DNA of 64,000 nucleotides from DATARN01 sp963851105 (GTDB lineage: Bacteria; Actinomycetota; Acidimicrobiia; Acidimicrobiales; Palsa-688), in NCBI GenBank assembly GCA_963851105.1, contig CAWKNP010000012.1, forward strand, positions 1 through 64,000, in the 5' to 3' direction. Numbering within the stretch: the stretch's first letter is position 1; each line of letters opens with the position of its first letter. This document shows, piece by piece, positions 1 through 8,112 of the stretch. Both the position numbers and the translations under genes were made by a program. The notes below the pieces were generated by a model. It worked only from the letters and a program-made list of their open reading frames with translations. It was not told the origin of the DNA and made no database searches.

Positions 1-542
1 AGGGGACTACGGCTCCGGCCCCGGCTTCCGATGAGGGGACCAACGGCGGTACCGCCGCCGCCGCCGGCCCCGCCACGGTGTTGCTCCTGGGGGAGCACGA
101 CGCCACCTTCGAAGTCGGGCTCGGTCAAGCTGACCACCCGGCTGATCGAGGGTGACTTCCCCAACTACCGCCAGCTCATCCCGAAGGACTACCCCAACAG
201 CCTCATCGTGGGCCGAGACGCCTTCCTCGACGCGGTCCGCCGGGTGAAGCTCATGGTCCGGGACCCGAACACGCCGGTGCGTATCGCCATGCGCTCCGAC
301 GGCATCGAGCTCACGGTCATCACCCAGGACTGGGGGCAGGCGACCGAGGAGGTCGACGCCAAGTACGAGGGCGCCGAGATGGTCGTGGCCTTCAACCCGA
401 ACTACCTGATCGAGAGTACATCGAGGCCATCACCAGCAACAAGGGTGAGCTCAAGACGCTCGATGCACTGAAGCCGGCCACCTTGAAGCCGACCGAGAGC
501 TCCGACTACCTCTACCTGCTGATGCCCGTCCGGGTTTCCTAA
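1..542 (+). CDS. dnaN: DNA polymerase III beta sliding clamp, 3' part, with two apparent frameshifts
   Basis: C-terminal half of the beta clamp, the ring that tethers the replicative polymerase to DNA; the 5' end lies outside the window. Recognised by SVKLTTRLIEGDFPNYRQLI, then a third domain (NSLIVGRDAFLDAVRRVKLM) and the family-typical C-terminus YLYLLMPVRVS. The protein can only be read by changing frame twice: the stretch ending HDATFEVG (to 119) is one frame, SVKLTT (from 121) the next, and YIEAITSNK to the TAA at 540-542 returns to the first. This corresponds to one extra base near 120 and one missing base near 416. An Ala/Pro/Gly-rich segment (about residues 1-24 of the visible part) sits where most clamps have a short connector. 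It is followed by recF, as in most bacteria. The compensating indels most likely are sequence errors, since the gene is essential. Confidence 0.9.
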
Positions 543-552
543 CGCCGGCGAC

Positions 553-1633
553 GTGCACCTCGAGCGCCTACTGGATTACCGACTTTCGCAACTACAGACG
601 CGGAGTTCCTGCCGGCGCCGACGGGCCTGACCGTCATCGTGGGGAACAACGGGGAGGGCAAAACCAACCTGCTCAAGGCCATCGGCTACCTCGCCACCTT
701 GAAGTCCTTCCGGGGGTCGCCACCTGAAGCCCTGGTCCGCCTGGGGACCGAGCAGGCCGTCGTGCGGGCCGAGGCGGGCCGCGACAGCCGGCGGCTGCTC
801 ATCGAGGCCGAGATCCACCCTGGGGGCCGGGACCGCATCCAGGTCAACCGCCAGCCGCTGCGCCGGGCCCGGGACCTGCTGGGCGCCCTTCAGGTCACGG
901 TGTTCGCGCCCGACGACCTGGCCCTCATCAAGGCGGGGCCTCAGTGGCGCCGGGAGTACCTCGACGACCTGCTGGTCGGCCTCCACCCGCGCCACGACAC
1001 GCTGCGCGGCGACCTCGACCGCGTCCTGCGCCAGCGCAACGCCCTGCTCAAACAGGCGGGCGGCAACCCCCGCCCCGACGCGGGCATCATCACCACCCTC
1101 GACGTGTGGGACCAGAAGCTCGCCGATGTCGGCACGGCCGTAGCAACGGCGCGCGAAGAGCTCGTCGTGGCGTTGGGGCCGGAGCTGGGGGCGGTCTACG
1201 ACCGGGTGGCGGAGCGCGCCGCCCATGTGGTCCTGGGGTACCAGCGCAGCTGGGATGGTCCGTTGGACATGGCACTGGCCACGGCCCGCGGCGACGATCT
1301 CCGCCGGGGGGTGACGACCGGGGGCCGCAGCGTGACGACCTGGTCGTCACCCTCGGCGGTCTGCCCTCGCGGACCCACGCTTCCCAGGGCGAACAGCGTT
1401 CCCTGGCCCTCGCCCTGCGCCTGGCGGGGCACCTCCTGCTCGGCGTCGAGCTCGGCAGCCCCCCGCTGTTGCTACTGGACGACGTGTTCTCCGAGCTCGA
1501 CGGCGACCGTGCGTCGGCCCTGCTGGCCTCCCTTCCTCCCGGCCAGGGGATCGTGACCACCGCCGGGGAACTTCCTGCCCAGGCTCACCCCGACCTGGTC
1601 TTGCGGGTCGAGGGGGGGAAGATCCTGCCGTGA
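553..1633 (+). CDS. recF: DNA repair/recombination protein RecF, with apparent frameshifts
   Basis: ABC-type ATPase that acts with RecO and RecR to load RecA at gaps. The likely start is GTG at 553 (HLERLL, then ITDFRNY in a shifted frame), because RecF proteins begin this way. The Walker A motif GNNGEGKT is read at about 642-665, and the ABC signature (SQGEQRSLALALRLAG) and Walker B (LLLLDDVFSELD) near the C-terminus. Reading the full family sequence needs frame changes near 574, near 597 and in the G run at about 1317-1321. After the last one the reading ends GKILP at TGA 1631-1633. It lies 10 bp after dnaN and is followed by a DUF721 gene, the usual actinobacterial order. The total coding length matches a RecF of about 360 residues, so I interpret the breaks as indel errors rather than a dead gene. 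Confidence 0.88.
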
Positions 1634-1700
1634 GTTTTGTTTCCGGGATGGTCGGGGTGGCGCGTCGGGCGTCGGACCGTGTGCTCCTCGGGTACCCAGA

Positions 1701-2036
1701 ATGAGCCCCTGGAAGCCCCTCCCCGGCGACGCCGCCGAGCCCCGGCCGGTCAAGGACTTCCTGCCCACGCTCGCCAAGTCGTTGGGCGCCCCGCGCCCTT
1801 CGCTGCTGAGCGCCGTTTTCGACCGTTGGGAGGAGATTGTCGGCGAGACCATCGCCGCCCACGCCTGGCCGCTGCGCATCCACCAGGGGGTGCTTCGCAT
1901 CGGCGTCGACCAACCGCCGTGGGCCACGCAGCTCACCTTTCTGGGCCCCGACTTGCTCCGAAAGATCGCCGCGGCGACGGGCGAGGCAGGCATCGACAAA
2001 GTCGAGATAAAGGTGGTGCCGCGACGCCAAAAGTGA
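1701..2036 (+). CDS. DUF721 (DciA-like) protein
   Basis: 111-residue protein of the DUF721 family that lies between recF and gyrB in actinobacteria (Rv0004 position). The core is visible: RPSLLSAVFDRWEEIVGETIAAHAWPL, then VLRIGVDQPPWATQLTFL and the end region DLLRKIAAATGEAGIDKVEIKV. This is the fold shared with DciA, which helps load the replicative helicase in bacteria lacking DnaC/DnaI; that role is known for some family members and only inferred here. The ATG at 1701 is the first in the frame and gives the usual short N-terminal tail. It lies 67 bp after recF and about 110 bp before gyrB. Confidence 0.85.
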   Translation: MSPWKPLPGDAAEPRPVKDFLPTLAKSLGAPRPSLLSAVFDRWEEIVGETIAAHAWPLRIHQGVLRIGVDQPPWATQLTFLGPDLLRKIAAATGEAGIDKVEIKVVPRRQK

Positions 2037-2147
2037 CCGGCTGACACCCCCTGTCTGGTAAACTACAACAGTCGCGTTTCTGGCTCTTGACCTGCGGTTT
2101 CCTGGCTGAGACGCCCCCAGTCCCCGAGGTCAGAAGAGGTCGCGTTC

Positions 2148-4103
2148 ATGGCGATGCAAACAAGGGTTGGCGACCAAGATCCGCGGTCGGTCAACGACTC
2201 CTACAGCGCCAAGGACATGTCTGTGCTCAAGGGTCTCGACCCGGTCCGCAAGCGGCCCGGCATGTACATCGGCTCGACCGGTCTGACGGGCCTGCACCAC
2301 CTGGTGTGGGAGGTCGTGGACAACTCGGTGGACGAGGCGATGGCCGGCTTCTGCGATCACATCGAGGTCACCCTGCTGCCTGACGGCGGCTGCCGGGTTG
2401 TCGACAACGGTCGGGGAATCCCGACCGACATCAACCCCCAGCACAAGCTGTCCGGCGTCGAAATCGCCCTCACCCGGTTGCACGGAGGCGGCAAGTTCGG
2501 AGGAAAGGGCTACAAGGTCTCCGGGGGCCTCCACGGTGTCGGCGTGTCGGTTGTCAACGCCCTGTCTAGCCGGCTGGTGGTCGAGGTCGACCGCGAGGGC
2601 CAGAGCTATCGCATGGAGTTTGCCAACGGGGGCAAGGTCACCTCCAAGCTCGCCGTTGTGGGACCGTCCAAGCGGGGCCGGCGGGGGACCACGGTCACCT
2701 TCTGGCCAGATCCCAAGATCTTCGAGGACACCCAGTTCCGGGGCCAGACGATCCTCAAGCGCCTGCAGGTTTACGCCTTCCTCAATGCGGGCCTCGAGAT
2801 CAAGTTCACCGATCAGCGCGAAGGCCACGAGCATCCCACCGTCGTCTACAAGTACGCCGGCGGCATCATCGATTTCGTCGGGCACCTCAACGCCTCCAAG
2901 GAGGCGCTGTTCAAGCGGGTGGCCTATTTCCAGTCCGCTGAGGACGATGGCGAGGTCGAAGTCGCCCTGCAGTGGAACACCGGCTACTACGAGGGCATCC
3001 ACAGCTTCGCCAACGGCATTTCGACCAACGAGGGCGGCATGCACGAGGAGGGCTTCAAGAAGGCCCTCACCACCGTCGTCAACAAGTACGCCCGGGCCAA
3101 GGGCTCGCTCAAGGAGAAGGACGACAACCTGCTCGGTGAGGACATCCACGAGGGCCTCACGGCCATCTTGTCGGTCAAGTTGCGCGATCCGCAGTTCGAG
3201 GGTCAGACCAAAGCCAAGCTGGGAAATGTGCCGATGCGCTCGCTCGTCGAGCGGGCGACCAACGAGAAGTTGGCCGAGTGGCTGGAAGAACATCCGAGCG
3301 AGGCCCGTCAGGTTGTGGCCAAGTCGGTGACCGCGGCCCGGGCCCGCATGGCGGCCCGCCAAGCCCGCGATGCCACCCGGCGCAAGTCGGCCCTGGAAGG
3401 CGCCGGCCTGCCCGGCAAGCTGACTGACTGCCGGACCAAGAACGTCCGGGAGGCGGAACTTTTCATCGTCGAGGGCGACTCGGCCGGCGGTTCCGCCATC
3501 CGGGCCCGCAATCCCGAATACCAGGCGATCCTGCCCATCCGCGGCAAGATCCTCAACGTCGAGCGGTCGCGCATCGACCGCATGCTCAAGAACATCGAGA
3601 TCCAGGCCCTGGTCGCGGCCATCGGCGCCAGCCTCGGTGACGAGTTCGACATCACCAAGGCCCGGTACGGCAAGGTGATCATCCTGGCCGACGCCGACGT
3701 CGACGGCAGCCATATCCGCACCCTGCTGCTGACGTTCTTCTTCCGCCAGATGCGCCCCCTTATTGAAGACGGCCGGGTGTTCGCGGCCCAGCCGCCGTTG
3801 TTCTCGACGGTCGTGGGCAAGGAAAAGGTGTACCTCAAGGACGAGGCGGCCCGGCAGCGTTTCCTGCTCGAGCGGCCCAACCACAAGAACGAGTTCAACC
3901 GCTTGAAGGGCTTGGGCGAGATGGACTGGAGCGAGCTGGGTGAGACCACCATGGACCGGTCGAAGCGAACACTCCTGCGCATCGACCTCGAGCAGGCCGC
4001 CATCGCCGACGAGGTGTGTTCCATCCTCATGGGCGACGATGTCGAATTGCGCAAGCACTTCATCACCACAAATGCCGGCGACGTCCGGTTCTTGGATATT
4101 TAG
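2148..4103 (+). CDS. gyrB: DNA gyrase subunit B
   Basis: ATPase subunit of DNA gyrase, which introduces negative supercoils together with GyrA. The 651-residue protein has the GHKL ATPase domain first (SVLKGLDPVRKRPGMYIGS, VVDNSVDEAMAG with the catalytic Glu, and VSGGLHGVGVSVVNALS), then the transducer. The Toprim domain follows with VEGDSAGGSA at about residue 441 and DADVDGSHI at about 515, and the C-terminal TTMDRSKRTLLRI segment closes it. The ATG at 2148 follows an AGAGG ribosome-binding site. No frameshift is seen. It is immediately followed by gyrA with a 3-base gap, so the two are co-translated. Confidence 0.98.
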   Translation: MAMQTRVGDQDPRSVNDSYSAKDMSVLKGLDPVRKRPGMYIGSTGLTGLHHLVWEVVDNSVDEAMAGFCDHIEVTLLPDGGCRVVDNGRGIPTDINPQHKLSGVEIALTRLHGGGKFGGKGYKVSGGLHGVGVSVVNALSSRLVVEVDREGQSYRMEFANGGKVTSKLAVVGPSKRGRRGTTVTFWPDPKIFEDTQFRGQTILKRLQVYAFLNAGLEIKFTDQREGHEHPTVVYKYAGGIIDFVGHLNASKEALFKRVAYFQSAEDDGEVEVALQWNTGYYEGIHSFANGISTNEGGMHEEGFKKALTTVVNKYARAKGSLKEKDDNLLGEDIHEGLTAILSVKLRDPQFEGQTKAKLGNVPMRSLVERATNEKLAEWLEEHPSEARQVVAKSVTAARARMAARQARDATRRKSALEGAGLPGKLTDCRTKNVREAELFIVEGDSAGGSAIRARNPEYQAILPIRGKILNVERSRIDRMLKNIEIQALVAAIGASLGDEFDITKARYGKVIILADADVDGSHIRTLLLTFFFRQMRPLIEDGRVFAAQPPLFSTVVGKEKVYLKDEAARQRFLLERPNHKNEFNRLKGLGEMDWSELGETTMDRSKRTLLRIDLEQAAIADEVCSILMGDDVELRKHFITTNAGDVRFLDI

Positions 4104-4106
4104 AAC

Positions 4107-6581
4107 ATGAGCGATCTTCTACCGCCGGGTCCCCCCGACGACGGCAACGGTACCGGCACCGACTTCGGGTCGATCGAGCCCATTGAAATCCAAGACGAGA
4201 TGGAACGCTCCTTCTTGGAGTACGCCATGTCCGTCATCATTTCGCGGGCGCTACCCGACGCCCGCGACGGGTTGAAGCCGGTCCACCGCCGGATTCTTTA
4301 CGACATGCACATCCAGGGCTACCGCCCCGAGCGGCCCCATGTGAAGTGCGCCAAGGTGACCGGCGACACCATGAGCCGTTTCCACCCCCACAACAGCCAG
4401 GCGATCTACGACGCGCTGGCCCGTATGGCGCAGCCGTTTAGCCTGCGCGACCCGCTGATCGACTTCCACGGCAACTACGGCCACCCGGACTATTCACCCG
4501 CCGCTGAGCGGTACACCGAGTGCCGGCTGTCCCCGTTGGCGATGTACATGCTCGAGGGAATCGACGAGAACACCGTCGATATGGGCCGCAACTACACCAA
4601 CGAGGAAGACGAGCCGACGGTACTGCCGGCCCGTTTTCCGAACCTGCTGGTCAACGGCAGCCAGGGCATCGCCGTCGGCATGGCCACCAATATCCCTCCC
4701 CACAACCTGGGCGAGGTCATCGACGCCACCATTCACCTGATCGACCACCCCGACGCCACGCCCGACGACCTTATGCATTTCGTGAAGGGCCCCGACTTCC
4801 CGACCGGCGCCCTTATCCTCGGGCGCGCCGGGATCATGGACGCCTACCGCACCGGTAGGGGTTCCATCCGGATGCGGGCCAAGACCGAGATCGAGGAGAC
4901 CAAGACCGGCACCCACATCGTGGTGACCGAGTTGCCCTACCAGGGCAGCCCGAAGGGGATCCAGGAGAAGATCGCGGAGCTGGTCAACAGCCGCGAGCTC
5001 GAGGGCATCCGCAGCGTCGACGACTATTCGGCGGGCATCGACACCAAGATCGTCATCGGCCTCAAGCGCGATGCGAACGCCAGCGTGGTGTTGAACAACC
5101 TGTTCAAGCACACGCCGCTGCAGACGAGCTTCGGGGTCAACATGGTGGCGCTGGTCGACGGCGTGCCCCGGACGCTCAATCTGGTCCAGATGCTGCAGGC
5201 CTACGTCGCTCACCAGGTCGACGTGATCCGGCGGCGGTCCCAGTTCCGCCTCGACAAGGCCAAGGCCCGGGCGCACATCGTCGAGGGCCTCATCCGGGCG
5301 CTGGACATGATCGACGCCATCATCGCCACCATCCGGGGGTCCGATGACAAGGCGGCGGCCCGTGGCGCCTTGATGATTGCACCGTTCGAGTTCAGCGAGA
5401 TCCAGGCCGAGCACATCTTGGATATGACGCTCAGCCGGCTGACCCGCCTGGGCCGCGCCGACCTCGAGGGCGAGTTGGCCAAGCTGCGCGTGATCATCGG
5501 AGAGCTCGAGGCCATCCTCGGCGACGAGGAACGCCTGCGCAGCGTGATCAAAGACGAGCTCGGCGAGGTCCGGGCCAAGTTCGCCTCGCCCCGGCGGGCA
5601 ATCCTGACCTACGACGACGGCGACATGAGTGTCGAGGACCTCATCGAAGACGAGGACATCGTCATCACCATGAGCCGGGTGGGGTACATCAAGGCAGTCC
5701 CCGCCAGCACGTTCCGGACCCAGGGCCGGGGCGGACGGGGTGTCCGGGGCGCCAACCTGAGGGAGGAGGACCTGGTCAAACAGGTCATCCACACCACCGC
5801 CCACGCCCACCTGCTGTTCTTCTCCAACCGGGGCAAGGTGTACCGGCTCCGCGCCTACGAAGTCCCCGTCAAGGAACGCACCGCCCGAGGGACCGCGCTG
5901 GTCAACCTGTTGCCCCTCGAGCCCGGCGAGCGCGTCGAAGCTCTCATCGATACCCGTGACTTTCCCGACGATCGCTACCTGTTCTTCGCCACGAGGGCGG
6001 GGCAGGTCAAAAAGACGAACTTCGCGGAGTATGACAAGTCCCGCCGCGAGGGTTTCATCGCCATCAACCTGCGGGAAAACGATGAGCTGGTGGGGGTCAT
6101 CCAGACCTCGGGGAGCGACGACATCTTCATGGTCTCCCGGCTCGGTATGACGATCCGCTTCAGCGAGGACGACGTGCGGGCCATGGGCCGCGATGCCGCC
6201 GGGGTACGGGGCATGGCGCTGCGTGAGGGCGACGAAGTGGTCTCGCTCGATCCGGCGCGCGACGATGCCAGCATCTTGATGGTCACTGATGCCGGCTTCG
6301 GCAAGCGAACGCAGCTCTATCACTTCAACCGGCAGAACCGCGGCGGCCTTGGGGTGCGGGGCATGAGGCTCACCACGGCGCGAGGAAAAGTGATGGGTGC
6401 CTTCATGGTGGGCATCGAAGATGAGATCCTGGTGATCTCTTCGTCGGGGGTGATGGCCCGTATGCCAGTGCGTGGGATTTCGAGTCAGGGCCGAGACGCA
6501 ACCGGCGTGCGAGTCGTCAGCCTCGATCCCGGCCAGGCGGTGACCTCGGTAGCGCCCGTCCTCGTCGAGGAAGCCACGTAA
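4107..6581 (+). CDS. gyrA: DNA gyrase subunit A
   Basis: 824-residue breakage-reunion subunit of gyrase. The N-terminal winged helix opens with SVIISRALPDARDGLKPVHRRILYDM, and the catalytic tyrosine is Tyr136 in AAERYTE. The C-terminal beta-pinwheel carries a GyrA-box-like QGRGGRGVRG and repeated blades such as RNRGGLGVRGMRL. The quinolone-resistance-determining region departs from the usual HPHGDS: here residues 93-98 read HPHNSQ, so the position equivalent to E. coli Ser83 is Gln98. Downstream DGQGNFGS is replaced by DFHGNYGH. The TAA at 6579-6581 overlaps the next start codon by one base, implying coupled translation with the DUF3566 gene. Confidence 0.98.
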   Translation: MSDLLPPGPPDDGNGTGTDFGSIEPIEIQDEMERSFLEYAMSVIISRALPDARDGLKPVHRRILYDMHIQGYRPERPHVKCAKVTGDTMSRFHPHNSQAIYDALARMAQPFSLRDPLIDFHGNYGHPDYSPAAERYTECRLSPLAMYMLEGIDENTVDMGRNYTNEEDEPTVLPARFPNLLVNGSQGIAVGMATNIPPHNLGEVIDATIHLIDHPDATPDDLMHFVKGPDFPTGALILGRAGIMDAYRTGRGSIRMRAKTEIEETKTGTHIVVTELPYQGSPKGIQEKIAELVNSRELEGIRSVDDYSAGIDTKIVIGLKRDANASVVLNNLFKHTPLQTSFGVNMVALVDGVPRTLNLVQMLQAYVAHQVDVIRRRSQFRLDKAKARAHIVEGLIRALDMIDAIIATIRGSDDKAAARGALMIAPFEFSEIQAEHILDMTLSRLTRLGRADLEGELAKLRVIIGELEAILGDEERLRSVIKDELGEVRAKFASPRRAILTYDDGDMSVEDLIEDEDIVITMSRVGYIKAVPASTFRTQGRGGRGVRGANLREEDLVKQVIHTTAHAHLLFFSNRGKVYRLRAYEVPVKERTARGTALVNLLPLEPGERVEALIDTRDFPDDRYLFFATRAGQVKKTNFAEYDKSRREGFIAINLRENDELVGVIQTSGSDDIFMVSRLGMTIRFSEDDVRAMGRDAAGVRGMALREGDEVVSLDPARDDASILMVTDAGFGKRTQLYHFNRQNRGGLGVRGMRLTTARGKVMGAFMVGIEDEILVISSSGVMARMPVRGISSQGRDATGVRVVSLDPGQAVTSVAPVLVEEAT

Positions 6582-7408
6582 TGGCCTCAGGCCCTCAGCC
6601 TGCGGTCGAAGGCCAAAGTTCGGGCACCACCCAGCCGACACCGCCCCCTGTCGCCCCTGCCGGCGACGGGGGAGTGGCACGCAACGGCTCCAGCGGCCCC
6701 GATGGCTCCGATGGCTCCGATGTGGTTGGGGAGCCGGGAGGATCGGGGGCGCCGAAGGGATCAGGGGGATCGGGCGGTGCGCCGATGGCCCACATAGCCG
6801 GTGCACCCCCTGTAGCGCCGCCGCGCCCGTCGCCTGGCACCCGCTCCTCTGGCTCCCCGCTACGCCCGGCCCGCCGTGCCGGGGGGGCTCCACCGGGCGC
6901 TGCGGTCCCGGCCGTGGCCCCCGACATTCGCCGCTCGGCCCCGGCCGGTCCGGCGACGCTTCCGGTGGGCACCGCCGTCGCACCCGGACTCCGCGTCGGG
7001 CGAGGCGCCGGTAGCACCCGCCGCCAGACGGGCCCCCGAGTCGTCACCGGCCGGCGCACTCGGCGAGTCGTCCGCAAGATCGACGTGTGGACCGTCCTCA
7101 AAATGTCGATCCTGTTCTATCTGTGCGTGTTCCTCGTGTTCATGGTTGCCGGCGTCGTACTGTGGAACATCGCCGACGCCTTCAACGTCATCAAGAGCGT
7201 CGAGAAGTTCATCCGCTCCATCTTCGACCTGCAGAAGTTCACCTTCCGGCCTTCGGCAGTTCTCCAGTCGGCGGTGCTCGGCGGCGGGGTCCTCGTCCTC
7301 CTGGCGACGGGCGCCAATGTCCTGGCTGCCCTCCTCTACAACCTCATCAGCGACGTGGTCGGCGGCGTCCAGTTCATCGTCCTCGAGGACACCGGCCCAC
7401 CCGAGTAA
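6581..7408 (+). CDS. DUF3566 transmembrane protein
   Basis: 275-residue protein of the actinobacterial family found next to gyrA (Rv0007 position). The first 160 residues are a disordered Gly/Pro/Ser/Ala-rich tail ending in basic residues (GRRTRRVVRKIDVWTVLKMS). The conserved DUF3566 domain follows, with two hydrophobic segments (ILFYLCVFLVFMVAGVVLW and about residues 225-250) and a final amphipathic stretch LISDVVGGVQFIVLE. It is probably a small inner-membrane protein; its biochemical role is unknown. The start codon overlaps the gyrA stop by one base. Confidence 0.85.
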   Translation: MASGPQPAVEGQSSGTTQPTPPPVAPAGDGGVARNGSSGPDGSDGSDVVGEPGGSGAPKGSGGSGGAPMAHIAGAPPVAPPRPSPGTRSSGSPLRPARRAGGAPPGAAVPAVAPDIRRSAPAGPATLPVGTAVAPGLRVGRGAGSTRRQTGPRVVTGRRTRRVVRKIDVWTVLKMSILFYLCVFLVFMVAGVVLWNIADAFNVIKSVEKFIRSIFDLQKFTFRPSAVLQSAVLGGGVLVLLATGANVLAALLYNLISDVVGGVQFIVLEDTGPPE

Positions 7409-7466
7409 CGCCCGGTGACCGGCGAAGCGGGCACGGTATGCTGCCCCTCCCGAAGGTTGGTCCCCC

Positions 7467-7540
7467 GGGGCTATAGCTCAGCTGGTTAGAGCGCAGCACT
7501 GATAATGCTGAGGTCGATGGTTCGAGTCCATCTAGCCCCA
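7467..7540 (+). tRNA. tRNA-Ile (GAT anticodon)
   Basis: A complete 74-base cloverleaf: acceptor GGGGCTA pairing with TAGCCCC, D arm GCTC/GAGC, anticodon stem CAGCA/TGCTG with loop CTGATAA, T arm GATGG-TTCGAGT-CCATC, discriminator A. CCA is not encoded. It lies after gyrA/DUF3566 exactly where ileT lies in mycobacteria. Its 3' half (from 7494) is the attachment site of the integrated element that follows. Confidence 0.97.
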
Positions 7541-7549
7541 CTGCCTGGA
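7494..7549 (+). repeat. attL: 3' half of tRNA-Ile, direct repeat of 17161-17216
   Basis: 56 bases from the anticodon stem of tRNA-Ile to 9 bases beyond its end are identical to 17161-17216. Weaker similarity (roughly 80 percent by eye) continues about 55 bases further on both sides, ending in the shared words CCGGGAGTTACCGGTAGT. A perfect repeat of a tRNA 3' end next to an integrase gene is the classic signature of site-specific integration. Confidence 0.93.
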
Positions 7550-7861
7550 TCGGTATAAGTGCAGGTCAGGGCGCTGCGAGGCGGAACCGGGAGTTACCGG
7601 TAGTACCCCCTATTGACCCGTTCGTGCCCGTACTACGGGCACGCAGCGGGCACGACGTTGTGCGGACGTCGGCAGCGGACGCCCAGGTCCGGGTCTTGGC
7701 CCGAAGGTCGCGCCCGTGTCGCCGCTCGGCAAGCCGCGGATCCGTAGGACGGTGTTCTTGCAGCACATCGATCACCGAGCGGTCTTCGCTGCGGAGCGTC
7801 GACCGCGGCACGCGCGTGACGCCGGTTCTCCCGCGGTCGGGACCGTAGCCTTTCCCCTGTC
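7550..7861. other. Left end of the element, no gene seen
   Basis: About 310 bases without a credible coding frame. It begins with the sequence that is also found, diverged, at 17217-17272 and 21262-21288 (ACCGGGAGTTACCGGTAGT followed by ACCCCCT). An inverted pair TTCGTGCCCGTA / TACGGGCACG lies at about 7620-7642 and may be a recombinase arm site or a hairpin. Short open frames here have no recognisable features. Confidence 0.5.
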
Positions 7862-7934
7862 CATGGAGTAGCTCAGCGGTCAGAGCACCCGGCTGATAAC
7901 CGGGAGGGCGCAGGTTCGATCCCTGCCTCCATGT
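7862..7934 (+). tRNA. Element-borne tRNA with GAT (Ile) anticodon, unusual U73
   Basis: A 73-base cloverleaf: acceptor CATGGAG/CTCCATG (perfect), D arm GCTC-AGCGGTCA-GAGC, anticodon stem CCCGG/CCGGG with loop CTGATAA, T arm GCAGG-TTCGATC-CCTGC, discriminator T. The anticodon reads isoleucine, but U73 is atypical for tRNA-Ile, which normally has A73. The body is unrelated to the chromosomal tRNA-Ile at 7467. It is nearly identical to the gene at 8008, differing at acceptor position 2 and two anticodon bases. No CCA is encoded. A TAGC-containing AT-richer word lies about 20 bases upstream of both copies. Confidence 0.75.
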
Positions 7935-8007
7935 CTCGTTTCGCCGAGCGCCCGTGCCTGCCGAAGTCCGAACTCGGCCAGGTGGCTCCTCGTAGCATGG
8001 TGGTGCT

Positions 8008-8080
8008 CGTGGAGTAGCTCAGCGGTCAGAGCACCCGGCTCCTAACCGGGAGGGCGCAGGTTCGATCCCTGCCTCCATGT
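8008..8080 (+). tRNA. Element-borne tRNA with CCT (Arg) anticodon, unusual U73
   Basis: A 73-base cloverleaf with the same body as the gene at 7862; the anticodon loop is CTCCTAA, reading AGG (Arg). The acceptor is CGTGGAG/CTCCATG with one G-U pair, and the discriminator is T. Arg(CCT) is a plausible accessory tRNA because AGG is rare in high-GC actinobacteria. The last bases of the tRNA (CCATGT) also create an in-frame ATG of the following protein gene, which I do not think is its start. Confidence 0.78.
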
Positions 8081-8112
8081 CTATGGACGGCGATCCCGGA
8101 CGCGAAGAAGAG

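Noticed and set aside
2130..4058. 642-residue reverse frame opposite gyrB, and a similar 829-residue frame opposite gyrA (4494-6983)
   Set aside because: They are shadows of high-GC coding on the opposite strand. They show no family similarity, while the sense frames are clear gyrase genes.
8077..8112. Start of the 773-residue protein at ATG 8077 inside the tRNA
   Set aside because: The codon lies in the tRNA acceptor stem and no ribosome-binding site is possible upstream. ATG 8113 has a purine-rich site.
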